Assembly: GCA_036269075.1 (NCBI GenBank)
Contig: DATASX010000051.1
Coordinates: 1-46,712, forward strand
DNA from: Sporichthyaceae bacterium
GTDB taxonomy: Bacteria > Actinomycetota > Actinomycetes > Sporichthyales > Sporichthyaceae
Length of the DNA stretch: 46,712 nucleotides
Direction of reading: 5' to 3'
Shown: in pieces, positions 8,348 through 16,942 of the stretch
How the letters are laid out: every line of letters starts with the position of its first letter
Position numbering within the stretch: the first letter of the stretch is position 1
Notes under the pieces: generated by a model
Database searches by the model: none
Told to the model about the DNA's origin: nothing
What the model saw: only the letters and a program-made list of their open reading frames with translations
Translations under genes and position numbers: made by a program

Positions 8348-9748
8348 ATGACCGAGGGGCTGCGCGGTCGGCGGGTGGCAGTGCTCGGCGGCGGCCTGGC
8401 CGGGTTGACGGCCGCGCTGGAGGCGGCTGCGGCGGGTGCGCAGGTCCAGCTGTTCGAGGCCCGACCCAAGCTCGGCGGGCTGACCCATTCGTTCACCCGC
8501 GGCGACCTGCAGGTCGACAACGGGCAGCACGTGTTCCTGCGCTGCTGCACCCGCTACCGGGCCCTGCTGGACCGACTGGGCGTCGCGGACCAGGTCAACC
8601 TGCAGCCGCGGTTGGACGTCGAGATCCGGCGTCCGGGCGTGTTCCGTTCGGCTCGGCTGCGGCGCACCAACCTGCCCGCGCCGCTGCATCTGGGCAACTC
8701 GTTGCTCGGCTACGCGCCGCTGTCGCCGGTGGCCCGGGTACGGGCCGTGCTGGCCGCCTTGGCGTTGGCCCGGGTCGACGTCGCCGACCCGGCGACCGAC
8801 CGGCGCAGCTTCGGCGATTGGTTGGCCGACCACGGACAGGGTGCCGGCGCCGTCGCGGCCCTGTGGGACCTTGTCGGGGTGGCCACGTTGAACGCTCACG
8901 CCGCCGATGCATCGTTGGCGCTGGCCGCATACGTCTTCCAGCAGGGCTTGCTCACCGACCGCAGCGCCGGTGACATCGGCTGGTCGCGGGTACCGTTGCA
9001 ACAGCTGCACGGCGACGCCGCCAAGCGCGCATTGGGTGCCGCCGGGGTCGAGATCGCCACCGGCGCGAAAGCCACCGCGCTGTGCCGCGCCGGCGCGGGT
9101 TGGACGGTCAACGTGCGGTCCGGCACAGAGCTGGAGACCGAGGTCGCCGCCGACGCGGTCGTGGTCGCGCTGCCGCCGCGGGCCACCGAGGCGCTGCTGC
9201 CGGACGGGGCACTGGACCTGGCCGCCGGGTGGTCGCAGCGGCTGGGGGCGGCCCCGATCGTGAACGTCCACGTCGTGTACGACCGCCCGGTGCTACACAG
9301 CGCCTTCGTCGCCGGTCTGGACTCCCCGGTGCAGTGGGTGTTCGACCGCAGCCATGGCGCGGACCTGCCGGCCGGGCACTATGTGGCGATCTCACTGTCG
9401 GCCGCGGCGGCGTTCGTCGACCTGACCACTACGGAGTTGCGGGACCTGCTGGTGCCCGCGCTGGCGGCGTTGCTGCCCGCCGCGGCCAGTGCCGTGGTCG
9501 AGGATTTCTTCGTGACCCGCGAACGGGAAGCCACATTTGCACCCGCGCCGGGGGTGCGGGCGAACCGTCCGCCCGCCGCGACCGCGCTGCCCGGCCTGGT
9601 GCTGGCCGGCGCCCACACCGACACCGGCTGGCCGGCCACGATGGAAGGCGCGGTCCGCAGCGGCGAGGCCGCGGTGAGCGCCCTGCTGGCCGGTCCCCGG
9701 ATCTCCGCGCAGACCCGACCGGTCGCGCGCAGCGGGGAGATCGCATGA
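8348..9748 (+). CDS. hpnE: Hydroxysqualene dehydroxylase HpnE (FAD amine-oxidase family)
   Basis: 466 residues from the ATG at 8348. The FAD dinucleotide-binding site GGGLAG is at 14-19, followed by LFEARPKLGG and the DNGQHVFL motif; the C-terminal AGAHTDTGWPATMEGAVRSG closes the FAD site as in phytoene-desaturase-like enzymes. It reduces hydroxysqualene to squalene with FADH2. An in-frame GTG at 8301 would add 16 residues, but the family begins close to the FAD strand. The 101-base gap after hpnD is the largest inside the operon. The stop overlaps the next start (ATGA). Confidence 0.93.
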   Translation: MTEGLRGRRVAVLGGGLAGLTAALEAAAAGAQVQLFEARPKLGGLTHSFTRGDLQVDNGQHVFLRCCTRYRALLDRLGVADQVNLQPRLDVEIRRPGVFRSARLRRTNLPAPLHLGNSLLGYAPLSPVARVRAVLAALALARVDVADPATDRRSFGDWLADHGQGAGAVAALWDLVGVATLNAHAADASLALAAYVFQQGLLTDRSAGDIGWSRVPLQQLHGDAAKRALGAAGVEIATGAKATALCRAGAGWTVNVRSGTELETEVAADAVVVALPPRATEALLPDGALDLAAGWSQRLGAAPIVNVHVVYDRPVLHSAFVAGLDSPVQWVFDRSHGADLPAGHYVAISLSAAAAFVDLTTTELRDLLVPALAALLPAAASAVVEDFFVTREREATFAPAPGVRANRPPAATALPGLVLAGAHTDTGWPATMEGAVRSGEAAVSALLAGPRISAQTRPVARSGEIA

Positions 9749-10764
9749 CGCTCTTCTCGACCGCTGCGCCGGGCGGCCTGGCCGATGCCCGTCGGCTGGT
9801 CGAGCCGGCGCTGCGGGCCGCCATCGCCCGCCTGGACCCGACCTGCGCGGCGCAGGCCAGCTACCACCTCGGCTGGACCGACGCGGCCGGCCTGCCGGGC
9901 GCCGGCGGCGGCAAGGCCGTGCGGCCGAGCCTCGCGCTGCTCGGCGCGCGAGCAGTCGGTGCCGACCCGACGATCGCCGTGCCCGGCGCGGTCGCCGTCG
10001 AACTGGTGCACAACTTCTCGTTGCTGCACGACGATCTGATGGACGGCGACACCGAGCGGCGGCACCGCACCACGGTGTGGGCTCTTTGGGGTCCGCCGAG
10101 CGCGATCCTCACCGGCGACGCCCTGCTCGGGCTCGCACTCGAGGTCCTGCTCGACGTTCCCGGTCCGGGCGCGGCGGCCGCCGCACGGCTGGTTGCCGCC
10201 ACCACAAGGGAACTGATTCGGGGTCAGGTCGAGGACATGTCCTACGAGGGCAACCCGGAGGTCGCGGTCGAGACAGTGCTCGGGATGGCGGCAGCCAAGA
10301 CCGGCGCGCTGTTGTCGGCCTCCGCGGTCATCGGTGCGGTGCTGGCCGATGCCCCGCGGCAGTCGGTCGAGGCGCTCGCGGAGTTCGGCGCGCAACTGGG
10401 CCTGGCGTTCCAGCTCGTCGACGACGTGCTCGGCATCTGGGGCGATCCGGCGCGGACCGGCAAGCCCCGCTACTCCGACTTGCGCTCGCGCAAGACGTCG
10501 CTGCCGGTGGCCTGGGTGATCGGTCGGGGCGATCGGGTCGGGGCGCAGGTGGCCAAGTGGTTGGCGACGGAGTCCGCGGACACCGAGGAACGGCTCTCCC
10601 AGATCGCCGATCTGCTCGCCGACGCCGGCGGGCAGGACTGGGCCCGGGCCGAGGCGGCACGGCGGTCCCGCCGGGCGGGGGCGTGCCTGGATCTGCTGGG
10701 GCAGTCCGACGCCGTTGCCGAACTGCGCGGCCTGGCCGAGTTCGTCGTGGGACGGGATCAATGA
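9745..10764 (+). CDS. Polyprenyl (farnesyl/geranylgeranyl) diphosphate synthase
   Basis: 339 residues of the trans-prenyltransferase fold. The first Asp-rich motif is DDLMD (96-100, in LLHDDLMDGD), with RRH and TVW just after. The second is DDVLGIWGD from residue 226, where the usual fifth Asp is Gly; this form is common in actinobacterial IdsA/IdsB-like enzymes. Inside the hopanoid operon it most likely supplies farnesyl diphosphate for HpnD. Chain length cannot be fixed from sequence alone: the residues before the first motif (HNFSLL) include a Phe but no clear stop signature. Coupled to hpnE and shc by four-base ATGA overlaps on both sides. Confidence 0.9.
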   Translation: MTLFSTAAPGGLADARRLVEPALRAAIARLDPTCAAQASYHLGWTDAAGLPGAGGGKAVRPSLALLGARAVGADPTIAVPGAVAVELVHNFSLLHDDLMDGDTERRHRTTVWALWGPPSAILTGDALLGLALEVLLDVPGPGAAAAARLVAATTRELIRGQVEDMSYEGNPEVAVETVLGMAAAKTGALLSASAVIGAVLADAPRQSVEALAEFGAQLGLAFQLVDDVLGIWGDPARTGKPRYSDLRSRKTSLPVAWVIGRGDRVGAQVAKWLATESADTEERLSQIADLLADAGGQDWARAEAARRSRRAGACLDLLGQSDAVAELRGLAEFVVGRDQ

Positions 10765-12656
10765 CAACCGAGGTGGCGCCGGCGCTCGATTCGGCCGCGA
10801 ACGCGCAGAGCGCGGTCACCGCCGCGATCAGGTGCCTGCGCACCCTGCAGGACTCCGCCGGTTGGTGGAAGGGCGAGCTGGAGACCAACGTCACGATGGA
10901 CGCCGAGGACCTGCTGCTGCGGGAGTTCCTCGGTATCCGCACCGCCGCCGACACCGACGCCGCGGCCCGCTGGATCCGCCGTAACCAGCGCACCGACGGC
11001 AGCTGGGCGACCTTCGCCGGCGGGCCCGGCGACGTGTCGACCACGGTGGAGGCCTGGCTTGCGTTGCGCCTGGCCGGCGACGACATGACGGCCCCTCACC
11101 TGACGTCCGCTCAGAACTTCGTGCTGGCCGGCGGTGGGGTCGAAGCCACCCGGGTGTTCACCCGGATCTGGCTGGCGCTGTTCGGCCTGTGGCGCTGGGA
11201 GGACCTGCCCAACCTCCCGCCCGAGGTGATCCTGCTGCCCAAGTGGGCGCCGCTCAACGTCTACGACTTCGCTTGCTGGGCGCGGCAGACCATCGTGCCG
11301 CTCACAATCGTCGGCACTGTCCGCCCGTGTCGGCCGCTTCCGTTCGGCATCGACGAACTGCGAAGCGGACAAGCCCCGGACCGACCCGCCCAGGACTGGG
11401 TCGGGCGGGCTTTCGGGCTGCTCGACAAAGGCCTGCACGGCTACGGCCGGATCCCGCGCAACCCGGTGCGCAAGCGCGCCCTGCGTGCGTGTGCGGAGTG
11501 GATTCTCGCGCGGCAGGAGGCCGACGGCTCCTGGGGCGGGATCCAACCGCCTTGGGTCTACTCGATCCTCGCGCTGTACCTGCTCGGCTACCCGTTGGAG
11601 CACCCCGCGGTCCGGGCGGGCCTGGACGGCCTGGAGCGGTTCGTGATCCGCGAGGACACCCCCGACGGTCCGGTGCGCCGCCTGGAGGCCTGCCAGTCGC
11701 CGGTCTGGGACACCGCGCTGGCCCTGGTCGCGCTGCACGAGGCCGGCGTGCCCGCCGCCGACCCGATGGTGGTCCGCGCCGCCGACTGGTTGGTCGGCGA
11801 GGAGGTCAAAGTCCCCGGGGACTGGTCGGTGCGTCGACCGGATCTGGCACCCGGTGGTTGGGCCTTCGAGTTCGACAACGATCTCTACCCGGACACCGAC
11901 GACACCGCCGAGGTCGTGCTGGCATTGCGGCACGCCCCGGGCAGCGGCCCGGCAGCTACCTCCGCCGCGGTCGAGCGGGGCATCGCCTGGACGATCGGCA
12001 TGGCGTCCGCGGACGGAGGCTGGGGTGCGTTCGACGCCGACAACACCCGCAAACTGCCGATGCGGCTGCCGTTCTGCGACTTCGGAAACGTCACCGACCC
12101 GCCGTCGGCCGACGTCACCGCCCATGTGGTGGAGATGCTGGCCGAGACCGGCCGGGCCGGCGACGAGGTCTGCCGCCGCGGCGTGGACTGGCTGCGCCGC
12201 GCGCAGGAGTCCGACGGGTCGTGGTTCGGCCGCTGGGGCGCCAACCACATCTACGGCACCGGAGCGGTGGTCCCGGCGCTCGTGGCGGCCGGGGTCGCGC
12301 CGGACGACCCGGCGCTGCGCCGCGCGGTGAGCTGGCTGACGCAGCATCAGAATGCTGACGGGGGTTGGGGCGAGGACCTGCGCTCCTACCGCGACCCGAG
12401 CTGGGTCGGCCGCGGGAACTCCACACCGTCGCAAACCGCCTGGGGGTTGCTGGCCCTGCTGGCCGTCGACCCGAACCACCCGGCGGCCGAGGCCGGCGTG
12501 CGCTGGCTGACGGAGCGTCAGCGGCCGGACGGCAACTGGGACGAGCCGTTCTTCACCGGTACCGGTTTCCCCGGCGACTTCTACCTGAACTACCACCTGT
12601 ACCGGCTCACGTTCCCGTTGTGCGCGCTCGCCCGGTACGTCCGGGCCTGTACATGA
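10761..12656 (+). CDS. shc: Squalene-hopene cyclase
   Basis: 631 residues, the usual length of the family. The catalytic acid motif DTDD lies at 378-381 (YPDTDDTAE). Multiple QW repeats are visible, for example QRTDGSWATFAGG, QEADGSWGG, QESDGSWFGRWG, QNADGGWGED and QRPDGNWDE, which tie the double alpha-barrel together. It protonates and cyclises squalene to hopene/hopanol as a monotopic membrane enzyme. The ATG overlaps the stop of the prenyl synthase gene and its TGA overlaps the hpnG start, so production of substrate and cyclase is coupled. The motif that normally binds substrate near residue 300 (QSPVWDTAL) is also intact. Confidence 0.97.
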   Translation: MTTEVAPALDSAANAQSAVTAAIRCLRTLQDSAGWWKGELETNVTMDAEDLLLREFLGIRTAADTDAAARWIRRNQRTDGSWATFAGGPGDVSTTVEAWLALRLAGDDMTAPHLTSAQNFVLAGGGVEATRVFTRIWLALFGLWRWEDLPNLPPEVILLPKWAPLNVYDFACWARQTIVPLTIVGTVRPCRPLPFGIDELRSGQAPDRPAQDWVGRAFGLLDKGLHGYGRIPRNPVRKRALRACAEWILARQEADGSWGGIQPPWVYSILALYLLGYPLEHPAVRAGLDGLERFVIREDTPDGPVRRLEACQSPVWDTALALVALHEAGVPAADPMVVRAADWLVGEEVKVPGDWSVRRPDLAPGGWAFEFDNDLYPDTDDTAEVVLALRHAPGSGPAATSAAVERGIAWTIGMASADGGWGAFDADNTRKLPMRLPFCDFGNVTDPPSADVTAHVVEMLAETGRAGDEVCRRGVDWLRRAQESDGSWFGRWGANHIYGTGAVVPALVAAGVAPDDPALRRAVSWLTQHQNADGGWGEDLRSYRDPSWVGRGNSTPSQTAWGLLALLAVDPNHPAAEAGVRWLTERQRPDGNWDEPFFTGTGFPGDFYLNYHLYRLTFPLCALARYVRACT

Positions 12657-13258
12657 CCGGTAGGCCACCCGCCGTGGTGGTCGCGCTGCGGCTGGAAGGA
12701 CTGGCGCTGCGCGGTCACACCGGCGGAGTGCCCATCGTGCGCTGCGGGATGGGTCCACGGCGCGTGCACAAACGCGCGCCCCGGTTCGCCGACCGGCAGG
12801 GCTGGGTGTCCACCGGCTTCTGCGGCGGGCTCGCGCCCGGCGTGCGACCGGGGGACGTGGTGGTCGCGGACACCGTGGTCATCGGCGACCGGCGCCTGCC
12901 GGTCCCGGCCGGCCCTCGGTTGGCCCAGCGGTTGCAGGCGACCGGACTGCGCGTGCACCTGGGCCCGATCTACGCTGCCGACGCGGTCGTGCACGGGGCA
13001 CAGCGGGCCCGGCTGGCCGCGGCCGGGCACCTGGCCGTCGACCTGGAATCCGGGGCTCTGGGCACTCTGGCCGGGGAGCGGCCTTTCGCGATCGTGCGGG
13101 CCGTCGTGGACACCGCGGATGCACCGCTGCTGCATCCTGCAACGCCGCTGCGGGTCTGGCGGGCACTACGCTCCCTGCGAGTGGTCGCGCCGCAGTTGGG
13201 CGCGTGGGCGAAGGCGCCGGAAGCGGCGCGCGGCGCCGAATCTGAGGAGGTGGGCTGA
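12653..13258 (+). CDS. hpnG: Adenosylhopane nucleosidase/phosphorylase HpnG
   Basis: 201 residues resembling purine nucleoside phosphorylase/MTA-SAH nucleosidase. Visible are the beta-strand start VVVALRLEGLAL, the GWVSTGFCGGLAPGVRPGDVVVAD core with the family's TGxxGGL turn and the acidic DLESGAL segment that normally contacts the ribose and base. HpnG removes adenine from adenosylhopane to give ribosylhopane, the precursor of bacteriohopanetetrol (established pathway). Start is fixed by the ATGA overlap with shc. It is short for the family, but all core segments are present. The 3' end carries the GAGGAGG ribosome site for hpnH. Confidence 0.88.
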   Translation: MTGRPPAVVVALRLEGLALRGHTGGVPIVRCGMGPRRVHKRAPRFADRQGWVSTGFCGGLAPGVRPGDVVVADTVVIGDRRLPVPAGPRLAQRLQATGLRVHLGPIYAADAVVHGAQRARLAAAGHLAVDLESGALGTLAGERPFAIVRAVVDTADAPLLHPATPLRVWRALRSLRVVAPQLGAWAKAPEAARGAESEEVG

Positions 13259-13261
13259 GCC

Positions 13262-14266
13262 TTGTCGATGCCTATGCGGCAGAACCTGCGCCTCGGGAAG
13301 TACCTGGCCAAGCAGAAGTTGCTGCGTCGGAAGAAGTTCCCGCTGCTGCTGGAACTCGAGCCGTTGTTCGCCTGCAACCTGAAGTGCGCAGGCTGCGGGA
13401 AGATCGAGCAGCCCGCGTCGCTGCTCAAACAGCGCATGCCCGTCGAGCAGGCCGTCTCCGCCGTCAAGGAGTGCGGCGCGCCGATGGTGTCGATCGCCGG
13501 CGGCGAGCCGCTGATGCACCCCGCGATCGATGAGATCGTCCGGCGACTGCTCGGCCTGAACAAGATCGTGTTCCTGTGCACGAACGCGGTCCTGCTGCCC
13601 AAGCACCTGCACCGCTTCACCCCGCACGAGGACTTCGTGTGGATGGTGCACATCGACGGTCTGCGCGAGCGCCACGACGCGTCGGTGTGCAAGGAGGGCG
13701 TGTTCGACCAGGCAGTCGAGGCGGTCAAGCAGGCCAAGGCGGCCGGCTTCCGAGTGATGACCAACACCACGTTCTTCGACACCGACACCCCGCAGGACGT
13801 GATCGACGTCCTGGACTACCTGAACGACGAACTTGGCGTCGACAACATGCAGATCTCGCCCGGGTACGCCTACGAGCGGGCTCCGGACCAGGACCACTGG
13901 CTCGGCGTCGAGCAGACCAGGGAGCTGTTCGCCAAGGCGTTCGCCGACGGCCGGCGCGCGAAGTGGCGGCTGAACCACTCGCCGCTGTTCCTGGACTTCC
14001 TCGAGGGCAAGAAGGAGTTGGCCTGCACGCCGTGGGGCATCCCGTCCTATTCGCTGCTGGGCTGGCAGCGGCCCTGCTACCTGCTCGACGACTCGTACGC
14101 GAGCAGCTACCAGGAACTGCTGGAGACCACCGACTGGGACAAGTTCGGCCGCGGGAAGGATCCGCGGTGCTCGAACTGCATGGCCCACTGCGGCTACGAA
14201 CCTTCCGCCGTCCTGGCCACGATGGAGTCCCTGCGCGAGACCATCCGGGCGGCCGCGGACCGCTGA
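13262..14266 (+). CDS. hpnH: Adenosylhopane synthase HpnH (radical SAM)
   Basis: 334 residues. The radical-SAM cluster motif CNLKCAGC gives Cys38, Cys42 and Cys45. GGEPL is the SAM-binding motif, and the C-terminal CSNCMAHCGYEP carries further cysteines typical of HpnH. It joins the 5'-deoxyadenosyl group of SAM to diploptene, giving adenosylhopane, the first step of side-chain extension. TTG 13262 is preferred because GAGGAGG ends 11 bases before it; ATG 13268 is the alternative. It is the last gene of the operon; side-chain finishing genes (hpnI-O) are not in the window. Confidence 0.96.
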   Translation: MSMPMRQNLRLGKYLAKQKLLRRKKFPLLLELEPLFACNLKCAGCGKIEQPASLLKQRMPVEQAVSAVKECGAPMVSIAGGEPLMHPAIDEIVRRLLGLNKIVFLCTNAVLLPKHLHRFTPHEDFVWMVHIDGLRERHDASVCKEGVFDQAVEAVKQAKAAGFRVMTNTTFFDTDTPQDVIDVLDYLNDELGVDNMQISPGYAYERAPDQDHWLGVEQTRELFAKAFADGRRAKWRLNHSPLFLDFLEGKKELACTPWGIPSYSLLGWQRPCYLLDDSYASSYQELLETTDWDKFGRGKDPRCSNCMAHCGYEPSAVLATMESLRETIRAAADR

Positions 14267-14279
14267 GCGGGGTCAATGA

Positions 14280-14307
14280 TCGACAACCCGTCCGGAACCT
14301 CTAAAAT
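14280..14307 (+). promoter_or_regulatory. Probable sigma-70-type promoter
   Basis: TCGACA at 14280-14285 and TAAAAT at 14302-14307 are 16 bp apart in an otherwise GC-rich context, about 105 bases before the small ORF at 14414. This would give that ORF its own transcript after hpnH. Confidence 0.5.
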
Positions 14308-14413
14308 CTCAAATGTCGGGCCCGTCCTGACGTCGGTGTTCCCCACCGACACGGGGTGGTCAGGTCCGAATCCGCACCCGGCAACCCGCCGGGGCCTACG
14401 AGAGGGAAACCCG

Positions 14414-14575
14414 ATGCTGGTCGCTCGGATTCACCACCGCAATCCCCGCTGGAACGACAACTGGGACAACGACGACGACGACTACGGCAACGAGGGCTAC
14501 GGTTACGACCGTGGCTACTACCGTCACCGCGGCCTGCTGGGCGGCGTCGTGGGTCTGCTCGACGACCTGCTCTAA
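14414..14575 (+). CDS. Small Asp/Tyr-rich protein with amphipathic C-terminus, unknown
   Basis: 53 residues from ATG 14414, with GAGGGA eight bases upstream. An in-frame ATG at 14276 is possible but has no ribosome site and would read through the promoter. The centre is highly acidic and aromatic (NDNWDNDDDDYGNEGYGYD), then basic (RGYYRHRG), and it ends with GLLGGVVGLLDDLL, which could form a membrane-active helix. No family recognised. It sits alone between a promoter and a hairpin terminator directly after the hopanoid operon. Its Tyr-Gly composition resembles that of the secreted protein at 16580, though it has no signal peptide. Confidence 0.65.
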   Translation: MLVARIHHRNPRWNDNWDNDDDDYGNEGYGYDRGYYRHRGLLGGVVGLLDDLL

Positions 14576-14592
14576 GTCCACAACGGCGCATC

Positions 14593-14639
14593 CGGCCGTC
14601 ACTCCCCGGGCATTATTGAGTCCCGGCGGGTGACGGCCG
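14593..14639. terminator. Intrinsic terminator
   Basis: Arms CGGCCGTCAC and GTGACGGCCG are perfectly complementary, with an inner TCCCCGGG/TCCCGGCGGG region and loop CATTATTGAG; TTCGTTTTCG follows on the plus strand. It lies between the convergent small ORF and the phosphatase gene. Confidence 0.8.
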
Positions 14640-14691
14640 TTCGTTTTCGCGCATCCTGGCGTTCACTTCGCGGTCGAGCGGACGGTGCCGA

Positions 14692-16299
14692 TCAGATCAG
14701 CCGTGCGGTGCTGCGGGCCGGCTTGGTGAGCTTGAAGGTGTCGAACGCCTTGAGCTGCCCGCCCGGGCCGACGACGTCGTAGTAGGTGACGTCGATCGTG
14801 GTCGTGCCCGCCACCGGTGCCTGGTCGACCGCGAAAGCGGCGAAGCCGTATGGATGATCGGCATCGCGGACCGCCGACCACGGCCCTTCCTCGATGAGGT
14901 ACTTCGGCGCGCGGTGCCCGCTGTCGGTCCGGTCGTGGGTCAACCCGGTGATGACGTGGCAACTGCGATCGTGGCTGAGCATTCGGTGCGACGGGTTCGA
15001 GGTTCCGCCGCTGCCGATGATCATGTGGACGGTGCCCTTGGTGGTGTCCACGTGTTTCTTGTCGGAGGCTTGCGGGCGCGGGGTCATCGTGTCGTTCGAC
15101 TCGGCACCACGTACCGGGTGCGTGCGCTCGTAGTGGTGTTCGTGGCCGCTGACGACCAGATCCACGCCGTGCGCGTCGAACAGTGGCAGCCAGTTGCGGC
15201 GGATGCCCAGGTCGGCCCCGTTGTACCGCGAGGTGCTCATCGCGACCTGGTGCATGCAGACCACGATCCAGTCGATCCCGGCCTGCGCGCGGCTGTGCCG
15301 CAGTTCCTGTTCCAGCCAGGCCCGCTGGCCGCCCGCGCTGTAGCCGTGGATGTAACTCGAGCCGCCGTCCTGCAGGCAGATGTCGTCGTTCTGCAGATGC
15401 ACGAACCGCACGTTGCCGACGGTGTAGGCGTACCAGAGTCCGGCGAATTCGCCGGTGGCCCCGGGATTGGGCACCGGGAAGTACGTCTGGAACGCGGTGT
15501 AGCCGATCGGGCCGTTCAGGCCCTCGTTCTCGTGGTTGCCGGCGGCCGGCATCCACGGCCGGTGGCGGGCCGAGCGGGTGATGTTGTCCAGGAACCCCGA
15601 CCAGGTGCGCAGCCGATCGTGGGAGAGGTTGGCGTAGCACAGGTCGCCGTTGAGCAGGTTGAGCAGCGGCGCGATGCGCTCGACACCGTCGACGATGTCG
15701 TAGGAGTGCGGGCTGCCGCAGGCGTCGTTGACCCACCGTCCGCCGGCGCCCTTGGTGCGGGTCGGGGAACCCATGTCGCCGAAGCTGGTGAACGTGAACG
15801 GCGCCCGGCCGGCGGGCGCGGTTCGGATCGTGCCGGCCTGCGGCACGGCACCCTCGTGCGTCGCCTGGTACACGTAATCGGTCCCGGGGAACAGCTGATC
15901 GATGCGCGCCGAGTGCACGTGCACCTGGCGCCGGGACTTGCCGTCGGTGTAGCTGCGGGTCTGCGCCGTCATGACCCGACCCAGACCCCCGACCGCCGTG
16001 CCGAGTTGCACCTGCGGCGAGCGGACCGGTTCGTGTGTCGTCCAGGACACGACCATCTGGGTCGCCGGGTCGTCGCCGAAGGTCAGTCGTAGGCCCTGCA
16101 CCGGCGGAGCACCCGACCGGGACGGCCGACGCAAGAACTCGGGGCAGGTTGGGCTGGTGGTGGCCCGAACGGCGGCTGCCGCGGGCCGATCGAGCAGCGA
16201 GGCGCCGGCCAGCAGAGTGCCGGCACCGACGCCGACCAGTCGGAGCACGTCGCGCCGGGCCAACCAGGCGGGCGCAGGGCGCGGGACGGATTCGCTCAC
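14692..16299 (-). CDS. Tat-exported purple acid phosphatase-family metallophosphoesterase
   Basis: 535 residues from GTG 16299 (GGGAGGT just upstream). The N-terminus is a Tat-like signal (ARRDVLRLVGVGAGTLLAGASLL) ending near residue 43, so it should fold in the cytosol and be exported. A fibronectin-like purple-acid-phosphatase N-domain (about 60-165) is followed by the catalytic domain with the ordered metal ligands GDMG, NGDLCYAN (the Tyr gives the purple charge-transfer colour), GNHE, VVCMHQ and GHEHHYER. It hydrolyses phosphomonoesters with a dinuclear Fe/metal centre and probably scavenges phosphate outside the cell. Monocistronic: terminators or opposing genes flank it. No PHO-box could be identified with confidence. 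Confidence 0.9.
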   Translation of the reverse strand: MSESVPRPAPAWLARRDVLRLVGVGAGTLLAGASLLDRPAAAAVRATTSPTCPEFLRRPSRSGAPPVQGLRLTFGDDPATQMVVSWTTHEPVRSPQVQLGTAVGGLGRVMTAQTRSYTDGKSRRQVHVHSARIDQLFPGTDYVYQATHEGAVPQAGTIRTAPAGRAPFTFTSFGDMGSPTRTKGAGGRWVNDACGSPHSYDIVDGVERIAPLLNLLNGDLCYANLSHDRLRTWSGFLDNITRSARHRPWMPAAGNHENEGLNGPIGYTAFQTYFPVPNPGATGEFAGLWYAYTVGNVRFVHLQNDDICLQDGGSSYIHGYSAGGQRAWLEQELRHSRAQAGIDWIVVCMHQVAMSTSRYNGADLGIRRNWLPLFDAHGVDLVVSGHEHHYERTHPVRGAESNDTMTPRPQASDKKHVDTTKGTVHMIIGSGGTSNPSHRMLSHDRSCHVITGLTHDRTDSGHRAPKYLIEEGPWSAVRDADHPYGFAAFAVDQAPVAGTTTIDVTYYDVVGPGGQLKAFDTFKLTKPARSTARLI

Positions 16300-16579
16300 A
16301 GGACCTCCCGAGGCAGCAGGGCCGTCGCGTCGGAGTCTGCTGCGCCCGCCACCAAGATCCGGTGACGATCCCGCGACCGCCGGTCGACCGACTCCCGAAC
16401 GTCCGCCGCGTTTTCCCTTTATCCCGAGTGCGTCCGCGCGCGGCCAAATGTCGGCAATTCCCGACTACGCCGCGCCCATGATCATTGCGAGCGTCCGGCG
16501 AACAGGGGCAGGGTTTTCCAGGTCGGCCGCGGGGGGCGCGTCGACGGGACGAACATCTGCAACCCCTCGGAGGACGTCA

Positions 16580-16870
16580 ATGAAGGCTCTCACCCGTGCC
16601 GCAGCGGCGCTGATCGCCGCCGCGGGCCTGGCAGTCGTCGCGGCTCCGGCCGCCGGCGCCGCCACGGTCGGTGCTGCCCTGCCCGCCTACCACCACGGCC
16701 ACGGTGGGGGCGGATATGGCTACGGCGGCTACGGATACGGCGGCTACGGATACGGCGACTACGGCTACGACGGCTGCGGTTGCGGCGGTTACTACTACTA
16801 CAACGGTTACTGGTACGACTACCGCGGCGACGCCATGGGCGTCGACCCCAACAGCTGGCCGCGTGACTGA
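16580..16870 (+). CDS. Small secreted Gly/Tyr-repeat protein, unknown
   Basis: 96 residues with GGAGGA seven bases before the ATG. A clear signal peptide (MKALTRAAAALIAAAGLAVVAAPAAGA) is followed by HHGHGGGG and a run of GYGG/GYGD repeats, then CGCGG and a tyrosine cluster. At DNA level the repeat is a tandem GGCTACGGATAC unit around 16720-16775. The composition resembles adhesive or cell-surface glycine-rich proteins; the CGC pair may bind metal or crosslink. No function can be assigned. Ends at the perfect hairpin 16891-16922. The 280-base gap upstream (16300-16579) contains no other gene I can support. Confidence 0.7.
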   Translation: MKALTRAAAALIAAAGLAVVAAPAAGAATVGAALPAYHHGHGGGGYGYGGYGYGGYGYGDYGYDGCGCGGYYYYNGYWYDYRGDAMGVDPNSWPRD

Positions 16871-16890
16871 CCGTCAGATCTGACAGCAGC

Positions 16891-16922
16891 CCGGTGGGAC
16901 GGTGCACCTACCGTCCCACCGG
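16891..16922. terminator. Perfect 13-bp hairpin terminator
   Basis: CCGGTGGGACGGT and ACCGTCCCACCGG are separated by six bases and followed by ATTTCTG on the plus strand. It serves the small secreted gene and faces the convergent SDR gene. Confidence 0.85.
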
Positions 16923-16925
16923 ATT

Positions 16926-16942
16926 TCTGACGTTAAGTCAGA
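16926..16942. promoter_or_regulatory. TGAC-N5-GTCA palindrome
   Basis: TCTGAC-GTTAA-GTCAGA; the right arm contains the stop codon of the SDR gene. One of seven such palindromes in the window. No promoter is expected here, so it may be an outlying binding site or chance. Confidence 0.35.

Noticed and set aside
9082-9744. N-terminal extension of the prenyl synthase into hpnE (ORF from 9082)
   Set aside because: The extension is an alternate frame of hpnE; the ATGA overlap at 9745 and the family's length set the start.
16720-16780. Tandem GGCTACGGATAC repeats as a mobile or CRISPR array
   Set aside because: In-frame Gly-Tyr codons of the small secreted protein; no spacers or terminal repeats.
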